Shown piece after piece: positions 1 through 8,506 of a stretch of DNA of 64,000 bases. The notes beneath the pieces were generated by a model. The model saw nothing but the letters and a program-made list of their open reading frames with translations, did not search any database and was not told the DNA's origin. The stretch covers positions 376,945 to 440,944 of the forward strand of contig NW_003314326.1 in the NCBI RefSeq assembly GCF_000143415.4, read 5' to 3'. Positions within the stretch are counted from its first letter, which is position 1. Each line of letters opens with the position of its first letter. A program made the position numbers and the translations under genes. Origin of the DNA: Selaginella moellendorffii. Its lineage: Eukaryota; Streptophyta; Lycopodiopsida; Selaginellales; Selaginellaceae.

Positions 1-1233
1 GTTGATTGCATCGGGAGGACAGCCGGTTTGGATCATCATCTGCAAGACTTGGTGAGCTCGCTCCATGTCGTTCCTCCGGCAGAAGACGTGCATTATGTTG
101 TTGTAAGTGATGGCATTCGGCCTGTATCCTCTCTCCGTCATCTTCCGGACGAGCTCCACGGCACCATCCAAGTCTCCAACTCGGCAGAAACCGTCCACCA
201 GCGTCCCGTAAGTTATCACGTTTGGCTGGCATCCTCTTTGGATCATCTTGTCCATCACCCGGCAAGCCTCATCAACTTGATCCAACTTGCACAAACCATT
301 GATCACTGTGGTGTAGCTCACGACGTCCGGAGGACATCCCCTCGTCACCATTTGCTCCAGCAGCCAGAGAGCATTCTCCACACGGTTGGCCTTGCAGAAA
401 CCATGCAGCACGGTGTTGTAGCTGAAAACGTTTGGAGCGAAGCCATTGTCCACCATCTCTTCCAGGAGCCGGATAGCATCATCTAGCCTGTCCGACTTGC
501 TGAGCCCGTTGATCATCGTGTTGTAAGTCACCGAGTCCGGCGGGCACGTCTTGCTCATCTCCCGAAAGTGGAGCACCGCGTCCGAGCACTGGCCGGCATC
601 GCACAGACCCCTGAGGATGCTCTTGTGTACTCCAGCGTGAGCCTTGAGACCCTTTCGATTCATCTCGTCGAAGAGCTCGTAGGCTGGCAAGATCTTCCCT
701 GCTCGTATGAAGCCACTGATCAAAGTGCTGTAAGTGACCGTGTCGCCGCCCCACTGCCCCTCGATTCTACTCCGAAACAAATCGTGAGCTTGGCTATACT
801 GGTGCGCCTTGACGAGAACGTTGAGCAGGCAATTGCAGCAAAAGATCTCGTGCTGGTAGCCATCTCTCGTCTCGGCCCATTCGAAGAACACCAATGCGGC
901 CCCTGGATCGATCAGTCTCTGGAGTACCTTGCCGACAATCTCTGGAGATAATTGTCCCCTATACTCGTCCAGAGCCACTCGCAATGCCTGCTCGTCACTG
1001 GCACCCTGGACAATCCTCTCTAGAACAGAGATTGGACTGTCACTGCCCACCCATCTGTCCACTCTTCGCAGCGAATTCTTCTTGTAGAGCGCGAAGTGTT
1101 CCCGGATTGTGAGCCTATCTTGGTGCGGCCGGAATGTCCGAGGAGCGCTCACCGAGTCGCGTACCGTGAGCAATGCCGTGGTCGCCACCAAGCTCGATCG
1201 CTCCAGATTGGCGGCAGCCATCGCCATGGACAT
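1..1233 (-). CDS. P-class pentatricopeptide repeat protein (5' part; runs off the window)
   Basis: Reading the minus strand from an ATG at 1233 gives an open frame of 411 codons with no stop before position 1, so the C-terminus lies outside the window. The first ~150 residues are non-repetitive, with a short segment (FFEWAETRDGYQHE) typical of the N-terminal part of plant P-class PPR proteins. After that come 35-residue P repeats in clean register, with signatures such as VTYNTMINGLSK, FSYNTVLHGFCK, VSYTTVINGLCK and ITYGTLVDGFCR. P-class PPRs bind organellar RNA one base per repeat and act in stabilisation, splicing or translation. The N-terminus (MSMAMAAANLERSS) is Ser/Ala/Arg-rich and fits an organelle transit peptide, though this is not proven. 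The first of three nearby ATGs is used here; codons 3 and 5 are also Met. It is divergently arranged with the PPR gene at 1496. PPR identity is certain; the RNA target cannot be read from this. Confidence 0.93.
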   Translation of the reverse strand, partial: MSMAMAAANLERSSLVATTALLTVRDSVSAPRTFRPHQDRLTIREHFALYKKNSLRRVDRWVGSDSPISVLERIVQGASDEQALRVALDEYRGQLSPEIVGKVLQRLIDPGAALVFFEWAETRDGYQHEIFCCNCLLNVLVKAHQYSQAHDLFRSRIEGQWGGDTVTYSTLISGFIRAGKILPAYELFDEMNRKGLKAHAGVHKSILRGLCDAGQCSDAVLHFREMSKTCPPDSVTYNTMINGLSKSDRLDDAIRLLEEMVDNGFAPNVFSYNTVLHGFCKANRVENALWLLEQMVTRGCPPDVVSYTTVINGLCKLDQVDEACRVMDKMIQRGCQPNVITYGTLVDGFCRVGDLDGAVELVRKMTERGYRPNAITYNNIMHVFCRRNDMERAHQVLQMMIQTGCPPDAIN

Positions 1234-1495
1234 GATCCTCTTCTTTTCTTAAAGCGCGCCAGCGTCTCATCCCTTCACACATACGGATAAGCGAGCTTTG
1301 CTGCTAATATCGCAGTAAAAATCTCTTGCGGTACCTGGCAGGGCGAATGCTGGTTCGATTCGCACGAAATGCGAAGGCGCCGATCGCAATCCTCGCGTCG
1401 CGATGGATTCCATCGAGAGGACGATCCGCGCTTCCGCTCCCCCTGATCACCGCCATCGCCAAGAACCCTGAAACCCTAACAATCGCTGGGCATGG
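1234..1495. promoter_or_regulatory. Shared 262-bp spacer between two divergent PPR genes, with telo-box
   Basis: The two PPR start codons face away from each other across 262 bp, so both promoters must lie in or overlap this stretch. A telo-box (AAACCCTAA, 1471-1479) sits 17 bp before the plus-strand ATG at 1496. Telo-boxes are established elements of plant promoters for translation-related and organelle-biogenesis genes. An upstream ATG at 1403, in the same frame as 1496, reaches a stop after 22 codons, so it makes a small upstream ORF and cannot be the gene start. No clear TATA box was seen. Confidence 0.6.
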
Positions 1496-3598
1496 ATGAT
1501 TTTGGGGAAATGCCCAGATGCTATCGTCGATCTCGTCCGGGCTTGTGCCCGATCCAGGCATCTGGGAGAGGCCAGGCGGATCCACGCCCAGATCCTGGCC
1601 AGCCCCCATCGCGGCAACAAGCTGATGCTGGATCAGCTGGTGATGATGTATGGGAAATGCGGCAGTGTGGAAGACGCCCGCGAGGTGTTCGAGAGCATCG
1701 ATGCGCCGGATGGCTACTCGCGCAATCTTCTCATGGTTGCGTACGCGCACAACGGGCAGATCCACGGAGCCAAACTCGCGTTCGACAGCATGGGGAGGAG
1801 GAGTGTGGTGTCGTGGAACGTCATTGTTCTTGCATTTGCCCAGATCCGGCATCTAGAGGAAGCACGGATAATCTTCGACTCCATGCCTGCCAGGACGATC
1901 GTCTCGTGGAACACCATGATCGCTGCCTACAGTCAGGCTGGGTCAGTGACTGAATCCAAACTTCTCTTTGATGCTATGCCTGGTCGCAGCGAAATCTCTT
2001 GGAACAGCATGATTACTGCATTTTCCCAAAAGGGGCATTTGGAGAGTGTGACCGCTTGCTTCTACAAGCTACCCAAGCGAACGATCGTGTCGTGGAACTC
2101 CCTACTTTCAGCGTTTTCTCAGAGAGGACACACGCAGAAAGCCATCGAAATCTTTCGAGCTATGCCCGAGAAGGACACGATCTCCTACAACGCAATGCTG
2201 ATCACTTATGCTCAAGCTGGGTTTGTGGAGGAGGCCAAAAGGAACTTCGACGAGATCCAGGAGAGGAGCATAGTCTCTTGGACAGCGATGCTCCAAGCGA
2301 GTGTCATCAGCAGCGATCTGGATGGGGCCAGGATCATCTTCACGCGAATGCCGCAGCACGATTACGTCTCCTGGACAGCGATCCTCTCGGCGTGCGCATC
2401 GAGTGGCCGGATCCAGCAAGCCAAGGACATCTTTGAGGAGATGCCCGATCGCGATCGTCACGAGGGCGCTCAGAGCGCGATCATTGGAGCGTATGCCCAA
2501 TGCGGGTATCTCGAGAGCGCGAAGAGAGTGTTTGACAAAATGACCACGCGGACGAGCCTCTCGTGGACCGGACTCCTCTCAGGCTATGCTCAAGGTGGCC
2601 ATGCTGTGAAAGAAGCAAAAGATCTCTTCGATAGAATGCCCGATCACAACGTTCTCGCTTGCACGATGATGGTCTCGGCGTACGCACAGGACGGAGACGT
2701 GGTGGAAGCGAGAAAGATGTTTGATTCCATGGCAGAGAGAAACGAGGTCTCTTGGAACGCTCTTCTTGCCGCGTATGCTCAAAGAGGAGATGTGGAGGAA
2801 GTGAAGCAACTATTCGATCGGATGCCCGAGAAAGACGTTGTCGCGTGGACTGGTTTGATCCAAAGCTATGGTGAGGCCGGAAATCTCCTGGGAGCGCGGC
2901 GCGTGTTTGATCGCATGCCCGAGCAGGACGTAGTTTCGTGGACCGCCATTCTCTACGCGTATGCGCTCCACGGGCATCTAAGCGAATCGAAGAAGCTGTT
3001 CTTGGCGATGCCCGAGCGAGACGCGCTGTCTTGGATCTCCATGCTGGGTGGATACGCCGCCAATGGCGACGTGGAGACGGCCAAGAGTTTCTTCGCGAGA
3101 ATGCCGCAGCAGGACGAGATCTCATGCACGGCGATCATGGCAGCGTTTGCGCACAATGGCTACTGCTCCCAGGTGGTGGAGGTGTTCTGGCGGATGATCG
3201 TGGAAGGCGTCAGCCCGGACGAGGTCGCCTTCGTCACGGTTCTCACGGCTTGCAGCCACGCCGGGCTGCTGGAGACGAGCTGGGAGCTCTTCGTGTCCAT
3301 GCGGGGGGATCATGGATTGAGGCCTCTGAGCCAGCACTACCTCTGCATGATCGATGTTCTTGGGCGATCGGGATTGCTGTCCAGCGCGGAAGAACTCATC
3401 GCCACCATGCCGTTCATCCCCGACGAGGTGGCGTGGGGGATGCTGCTGGCGGCATGCAAGGTCCACAAGGACGTGAGCCGTGCCGCCCGGATAGCCCGGG
3501 ATGCTGTGGCGGCAGACCCCGAGGATTGCTCCTCGTACGTCTCGCTGGGCAACACTCTGGGCGTCGCTGTGGAAGAGAAAGACGGAGATTTGCGCTGA
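1496..3598 (+). CDS. PLS-class PPR protein with truncated E domain, no DYW
   Basis: An intronless 700-residue frame starting at ATG 1496. From about residue 40 to 585 it is built almost wholly of ~31-residue S-type repeats with the signature SWNxxxxAYAQxGxxxEAxxxFDxMPxR. This S-repeat array is characteristic of lycophyte and moss editing factors. Near the end are a final long repeat (GVSPDEVAFVTVLTACSHAG) and an E1-like motif (QHYLCMIDVLGRSG ... PDEVAWGMLLAACKVHKD). The frame then breaks off at NTLGVAVEEKDGDLR and stops. Compared with the 910-residue homologue at 25691 it lacks the rest of E, E+ and the whole DYW deaminase. It could be an E-type factor that borrows a deaminase in trans, as known for other plant E-class proteins, or a gene truncated by rearrangement. 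The second view is favoured because its last exon region and 3' flank recur as a relic at 36540-38036. Organelle targeting is inferred. Confidence 0.9.
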   Translation: MILGKCPDAIVDLVRACARSRHLGEARRIHAQILASPHRGNKLMLDQLVMMYGKCGSVEDAREVFESIDAPDGYSRNLLMVAYAHNGQIHGAKLAFDSMGRRSVVSWNVIVLAFAQIRHLEEARIIFDSMPARTIVSWNTMIAAYSQAGSVTESKLLFDAMPGRSEISWNSMITAFSQKGHLESVTACFYKLPKRTIVSWNSLLSAFSQRGHTQKAIEIFRAMPEKDTISYNAMLITYAQAGFVEEAKRNFDEIQERSIVSWTAMLQASVISSDLDGARIIFTRMPQHDYVSWTAILSACASSGRIQQAKDIFEEMPDRDRHEGAQSAIIGAYAQCGYLESAKRVFDKMTTRTSLSWTGLLSGYAQGGHAVKEAKDLFDRMPDHNVLACTMMVSAYAQDGDVVEARKMFDSMAERNEVSWNALLAAYAQRGDVEEVKQLFDRMPEKDVVAWTGLIQSYGEAGNLLGARRVFDRMPEQDVVSWTAILYAYALHGHLSESKKLFLAMPERDALSWISMLGGYAANGDVETAKSFFARMPQQDEISCTAIMAAFAHNGYCSQVVEVFWRMIVEGVSPDEVAFVTVLTACSHAGLLETSWELFVSMRGDHGLRPLSQHYLCMIDVLGRSGLLSSAEELIATMPFIPDEVAWGMLLAACKVHKDVSRAARIARDAVAADPEDCSSYVSLGNTLGVAVEEKDGDLR

Positions 3599-5560
3599 CT
3601 TGGTTTCATGACGTGAATATTCTCGAACGAAGACTATTCTTGAAGAGGAGAAGCATATTCTTATCAAGATCTACGTGGACATCATCAACGAATGAATGTT
3701 TCCAGTCACCAGGCTTTGGATGAGAGTGTGACAGAAGTGGCAAGGAAGCTTGGAGCAAGAGACTAGTGCTAGTTTCATGCAGGTGGGGCAGGTTTATCTT
3801 GAGATGAAGCAGCTCATGCTTCCATCAATAGGCTAGCTGTTTGTCCATTGTTCAGATAAAAATATGAATTGTTTGGATTTTGGATCTCAATCCAAATGCA
3901 TTTGTAGAGGACTTGGTTATCCCAAGTCCAAGGACAGTGCGGTCTGGGTGTAAATATGCCTTACTTGTTTTTAAAAGTATATTCTTAAAGGTATTAAGAG
4001 GTATATTTTAGTTTTTCATAAGTATACTTAGGGGTAAACAATGAATGCAAAGGTTTGCCATCATTCACATAAAGTGAATTCCCCAGAAGAGGCTACTATG
4101 GCAATGATAAATCTCCAACATGGCCCATGGGACAAGAAGCACATATTTTTGTTGTCATTTCATATGTCACACATGAAGATTTTATTAGAATAAGCAATTG
4201 AAATAACAGATTTCATAGTGATTTTTAAACCACCTTAAACATTTTCTATTTTAATTAAAAAATAAGATTATATTATCCTCCTTCAACTCTTTAAAAAACT
4301 TACTCTTATTATAAAGCTGGTTGTTCACAACATACATGTCTATAATGTTGGATTCCCAGCAAGTTTTTTTTTTAACGAATACAAACAATTTATATTTATT
4401 TAGTTAGGCATAATTTATGATTATTTGTCTCTGTATCCCATGTAGGAATATTTGGAGATTTTAAAGAATATATTACTAAATTACAATCATCTTGAACTTT
4501 AAGTATAGAATCATTAATACAATCGGACTTTAAATTTTGTAAACAATATTTATTAATTATAAACCATTCTATCTTGCTATTTGATAGCAAAATTAGATTT
4601 CCATTGTTTTGTATTGCAGAGCTTTCCATTTTAATGCAGAAACAAAATCACAATGCTGTCATCATGGTTGTGTCCAAATAAAAAATAGAAACCATTTCCC
4701 TGAATTGCACTACCACCTCCTTTTAAAGACTATTGTGCATTTGACAATTTAAGGAAAACTTTGTCACCAACTTTGTACTCCTAATAACAATAATGATCAT
4801 TAGCTAATCTCTAAAGTTGACAGAATAAAACCCTGTTTCTTCCTGATTTAGAATCCCAAATTTTATTTACTCCTGAAAACAAAACTAGGTTGCAATCATT
4901 TTGTAGATATAATATGTTTTTCTGGTTTGGAGAAATTAAAAATTTTGTAGAAAATAAAGTATTAAAAGGTTTTCTACTTATTAAACTGCTGACAAATATA
5001 TCACATGTGGAGAATGAGTTTATACTATAGTTCCTATTATAGAATTGCTCAGGTTCAGACTGACCATCTAAACTATAATAAATTGTGTATGTTCTTGCTT
5101 TAAAAATTGCCCATTCTGCAGCTTTTGCAATTAACATACTTTTACTTCCTTGTAAAACACTATTAAAACCTTTATATACATTTTCTGGCTTAGCTGTACT
5201 AGCTGCACCACATGTTCTTATTATTTTAATAACTGCCATTCCTCTTGAAAGGAGAACATAATCAATATTATACCATTCTGGAGGGTATCTTTCTAAATCT
5301 GTATCTGTTATTTTCTTTATTAAATTTTTAAACCCTATCCAAATCAAATCCATATCAAAAGAACTAATTTCATTTTCTTTTCCAAAATCAGCATCAATAT
5401 AACTATAACTAAAATTTTGAATATAAAGAAATAATAAAACTGATAGGATCAAGTAATATAAAGCCATAAAAAATATATAACAAAAAATATAGTAAATAAA
5501 ATTTTAGTATAAGGTTATATACTTGCTTCCATTATACAGAAGGTAGCCATATGTCAAATA
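3391..5560. repeat. Left arm of an inverted segmental duplication (partner 35530-38036)
   Basis: This arm contains, in order, the last ~70 codons of the PPR gene, its 3' flank (3599-3925) and the minus-strand lectin relic (4396-5467) with ~90 bp of its 5' flank. The same parts occur in the opposite order and strand at 35530-38036. Shared non-coding landmarks include the stretch around 3697-3735 (TTTCCAGTCACC...GATGAGAGTGTGACA), the stretch around 3864 (TATGAATTGT), the stretch at 3898-3916 (ATGCATTTGTAGAGGACTT), and the lectin 5' flank (CTATTTGACATATG). Identity is moderate, so the event is not recent. The left copy keeps the complete PPR gene and is probably nearer to the source. Confidence 0.8.
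4396..5467 (-). pseudogene. Bulb-type (B-)lectin-like secreted protein, interrupted
   Basis: The frame starts at 5467 with a hydrophobic signal peptide (MALYYLILSVLLFLYIQNFS). It continues through an unrecognised ~140-residue domain and reaches a first B-lectin motif (QNDCNLVLF) before a stop at 4811. The rest resumes at 4629 with a relaxed second motif (QNNGNLILL) and a third (QDDCNLVIY), ending at 4396. Three QxDxNxVxY-type motifs make a full beta-prism-II lectin domain, the mannose-binding fold of monocot lectins and comitin. Alignment to the copy at 35629 shows ~190 bp inserted here between the first and second motifs (about 4620-4807), with no GT-AG borders, so it is not an ordinary intron. 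The gene is intronless and very AT-rich, with A/T-ending codons unlike its PPR neighbours. Function and sugar specificity are not known. It is presumed non-functional. Confidence 0.72.
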
Positions 5561-6095
5561 GAACATAAATTACTTTTAAAAATTTTTATTTTTAAAATAG
5601 GCTTCATTTATTAAACAATTCATTAAAATACTATAATAAAAATTTATGATTTGTCACATATCTATTTCTCTATATTTAGTAAGTAGTATATTCATCATTA
5701 CTAGCTATGAATAGAATCGAACCTTTACTTATAAGATTTAAACTCTTATGCACACAAATGAATTAACATGAATTGATACTTAGATTAAGTTTTTGGATTA
5801 GCTTTCAAAGCCCCTATAAAATTATAAATTGTTCAATCTTTCTTCTCCAATATTTTATTAGTAATTTCATCATTTCCCCTTCTCTTGATTATGAGCTCTT
5901 GACAATTTGAATATTTTTATATTAGTGGGTTCTTTGGGTCTCTTTTTTAGCTCTAGTTAGATTTTGATACTCTATGAAAGTTATATCAAACATTGGAGCA
6001 ATCTAATATGGCATTTGAGTTGCAACTATAGCAAATTATTTAATACTAATAATAGTAATTTTGTTCAAAGTTAAAGATTGGTATGCTAGAAAAGA
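5561..6095. other. AT-rich intergenic DNA
   Basis: No credible coding frame, RNA gene or repeat structure was recognised. It separates the lectin relic from the first LTR fragment. Confidence 0.5.
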
Positions 6096-6371
6096 TTGAT
6101 GGCATGTGATCTGAGGAACTCAATTTCGGACTTGGTTTCGGACTCAATTTTGGACTCAATCTCCGATTCGACCTCAAACTCGGTCTTGGGCTCAGTTTTG
6201 AACTCAGTCTCGAACCTGATCTTGGATCTCAAACTCGATCTTGAACTCGGTCTCAGAGTCAGTCTCAAACTTAATCTTAAACTTGGTTTCATCTGATGAA
6301 CTCTTTATCATCCCGGTCATGGTTTCAAAGATTCTTTAGCTTACGACACTTCGGAGAGTTAGTTCCTTATA
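6096..6371 (-). repeat. Family-A LTR, 5' segment, reversed
   Basis: The reverse complement begins TATAAGGAACTAACTCTCCG and matches the start of the solo LTR at 39200 (TGTAAGGAACCAACTTCCC). It then runs into the same GAGxxx-type hexamer repeat (seen here as GACTCGGTCTC forms). It ends beside the forward 3' segment of the same LTR family, so the 5' LTR of element A is either broken by an inversion or made of two head-to-head fragments. Confidence 0.65.
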
Positions 6372-6479
6372 AGAACCAAAAAAGAGGCATCTTAGTAAAA
6401 AGAGATTTAATTACCCCATATAAGAAATCAATCAGTCATATTGTATAGTGATTCAATGTTTAACTTAATTAAGGAAGAC

Positions 6480-7310
6480 ACAGAAAGATCGAGTTCAAGA
6501 TCGAGTTCGAGACTGAGTCCAAATATTAATATAGGTTGTGAGGTGAAAGCAATCGTCCCACAGAGGGGGAGGGTTTCTATAGAGGGTTCTAAAAGTATAA
6601 TAGGGATAGTGAGGTCCAAGAATTAATTTTGAAGGAACTCTCCAACGATGCTTTTAAACTGATTTGATGTTGAAATTAGGGGCTAGTTGCCTTGGGTGGG
6701 AGTGAGCATGGACTCAGGTGCTATTAAAGAAGCCACCCAAGGAAGCATTTAAGAGCAACTCCCACTTGCAAAAGGGAAACCAACTACAGTACTCTTGGCT
6801 CATATGAAGTAGTGCCCCACTAAGTATCTTGCGGTTCATTAGTCTTTGCTCCTTCCTAGAGGCTTGGGCTTTCCCTTTGGGATGGAAGTGGGGGAGTAAG
6901 AGTACCCATACTAAGTTATTAAGTCATAGTGTTTCCCTTTGGAGTCCCAAAGCAAGTGATGCATCCAAAGCTTAGGATTTAGAGGGCCTAATAATTAAGT
7001 CTTATTGTATAAAAGGATGTTAAAAACTTGGAGGCTTAGTGTGTTTGGATGCTTGTGTTTGTGGGGGTGTAGTCAAATCTTAAGTCCAATTTAACCCAAA
7101 GAGGGGGATTAAGAGAGAATTTAGGAATTTATGGATGGAAAGGTAACACTCCATTGTTTATGTAGTGAATTGTTGAAACCAAGTAGACCAAGTAGAAGCT
7201 GGTACAATAAATGAGAAATTTTGTGAGGGAATTTAATTAAGGCTAAGGAAGTTGTGGTTGGATAGATGAGGTAAGCTGGCAAATTGGAAAAAAGAAATTT
7301 ATAGTTTACA
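6480..7310 (+). mobile_element. Family-A 5' LTR (3' portion) of a Ty3/gypsy element
   Basis: From a short hexamer-repeat stretch (6485-6520) to a terminal TTTACA at 7310, this aligns with 39350-40133, a solo LTR of the same family. It is followed at 7314-7325 by TGGTATCGAAGC, a primer-binding site of the plant initiator-methionine tRNA type. The LTR is strongly diverged from its relative, so the insertion is old. Confidence 0.75.
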
Positions 7311-8399
7311 ATTTGGTATCGAAGCCTTTTCCTTAGTTTTAGTGAAGGATATAAGTAGATTGCTAGGAGATAGCTAAGATAAGGCATAAAATAACCAAGG
7401 CAAAGATAGAACCTTCTTTGGAGTTAGAGCCTTTGGTCGAACAAGAAACTATAAATGAGGAATCTTTGCATGAGGAAGACTCTAATGAAGAAACTTCTAA
7501 ATAAGAGTTTAGTGGTGAGGTTTGATCATCCAAAGCTCAATTAAACGTTCTAAAACGACAATTGGCATAAACCAATGCCCTGCTAAAGACCCTTGTATGC
7601 AAGTTAAAGCATGATAAAAAGTGGAAGAAAACGCAAAACACTACAAATGCTAGCAATGTAGAAGGCATATGTAAGTAACCAAAGGGAACGATTCGAGAGA
7701 CGATCCATAGGGGTTCAAATATAGAGGGAAAGGGCCCATGAATAAAAGTGCACCCCCTTTTCCAATCGGTCAAGGGTCTTGGGATATTTGGGGTTAAGCG
7801 TCCTTGGGTTTGAATAGTACTGGGTTGGGTGACCTCCCGGGAAGTCCAAACTCAGGAGCTTACAGCATAGACCCTTTGGTAGGAACTAAGGTGGAATTGA
7901 ACAAAGTCGAACAAACTAAAGTGGAATTAATCTTTCAAGTAGTTCCCAAGTACAAACCAAAGCCCTCACTAGTCTTCAAAGTACTAAATGACTATAAAGT
8001 GATGGAGGATTGATTTTATAATATGGAGGATTATTTTTGAATATTGTGGTTACTAAGCTTGAAGAAAGTCCCATATGCAAAACCATATTTGGCAGATAAT
8101 GTTAAGTTTTGGTGAAAAACAATAGAGCCCAACGAAAAATTGATAGCCACTTAAGAAATGATAAAGGTGAGGATCCGCATAACTTATGTTTCTTTAAATG
8201 CTACTCTGCACCTAAAAGATGAGTTAAGTAAGTTAAAGCAAATAACAACCATTCAAAAGTATGTGAATGCATTTATGGTGAAGAGGGTCCTTATCACAAA
8301 CATGGGTGATATGGATGCATTCTATGGCTTTATAATAGGCTTACAAACTTGATGCATTGAAACTCAACCAACTACAAGAAAATATTAGATGCAGCTATT
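7311..8399 (+). pseudogene. Family-A gag, 5' part (Ty3/gypsy, decayed)
   Basis: Downstream of the primer-binding site is a degraded gag with an acidic stretch (EPLVEQETINEESLHEED) and several in-frame stops. It is split by the Cassandra solo LTR at 7670-7864. Removing that insert and one GCATA repeat rejoins the frame (SNVEGI to DPLVGTKVE). The gag is split again at 8400 by the 7.5-kb composite insertion and resumes at 15927. Removing that insert and one CTATT repeat gives an uninterrupted stretch through ILDAA and IKVHFNNKL. These restored frames show both insertions came after gag, and they fix the insertion ends exactly. Confidence 0.7.
7670..7864 (+). mobile_element. Solo LTR of a Cassandra-type TRIM carrying a 5S rRNA-like promoter
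   Basis: A 195-bp unit with inverted ends (TGTAAG...CTTACA) and a perfect 5-bp target-site duplication GCATA (7665-7669 and 7865-7869). Positions 7793-7847 closely match the 3' half of plant 5S rRNA, including the internal pol III promoter. That covers the A-box region (GTTAAGCGTCCTTGGG), the intermediate element (AATAGTACTGGG) and the C-box (TTGGGTGACCTCCCGGGAAG). LTRs carrying 5S RNA define the Cassandra TRIM family of vascular plants. No internal region remains, so it is a solo LTR. It is inserted in family-A gag. A second clean copy lies at 30902-31095. Confidence 0.88.
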
Positions 8400-8506
8400 T
8401 GTAAGCTCCTAAGTTTGGACTTCCCGGGAGGTCACCCAGCCCAGTACTATTCAAACCCAAGGACGCTTAACTCCAACTATCCCAAGACCCTTAACCGATT
8501 GGAAGT
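8400..8506 (-). repeat. Cassandra LTR terminus with 5S-like segment, joined to family-B LTR
   Basis: The reverse complement ends with the 5S-like stretch (GTTAAGCGTCCTTGGG, AATAGTACTGGG, CTGGGTGACCTCCCGGGAAG) and AGCTTACA, as in the solo LTRs at 7670 and 30902. It breaks off at GATTGGAA, where the intact copies continue with AAGGGGGTGCAC, and is joined to GTTGTGAGAC of the family-B LTR. The family-B sequence just before its own 3' LTR is GGTGGTGGAGTTGTGAGAC, so both partners share TGGA at the junction. Confidence 0.82.

Noticed and set aside
28-486. Open frame of 152 codons on the plus strand at the left edge
   Set aside because: It is the antisense of the minus-strand P-class PPR gene (1-1233), whose repeats read cleanly.
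1304-3723. Several long open frames on both strands over the PPR gene (1304-1852 minus, 2481-3125 minus, 2938-3723 plus, 3122-3667 minus)
   Set aside because: Shadow frames of a GC-rich gene; only the frame of 1496-3598 shows PPR repeats.
4622-4810. An intron in the lectin gene
   Set aside because: No GT-AG or GC-AG borders fit the alignment with the right-hand copy.
7793-7847. A functional 5S rRNA gene
   Set aside because: Only the 3' half of 5S matches. It lies between LTR termini with a target duplication and recurs in other insertions.
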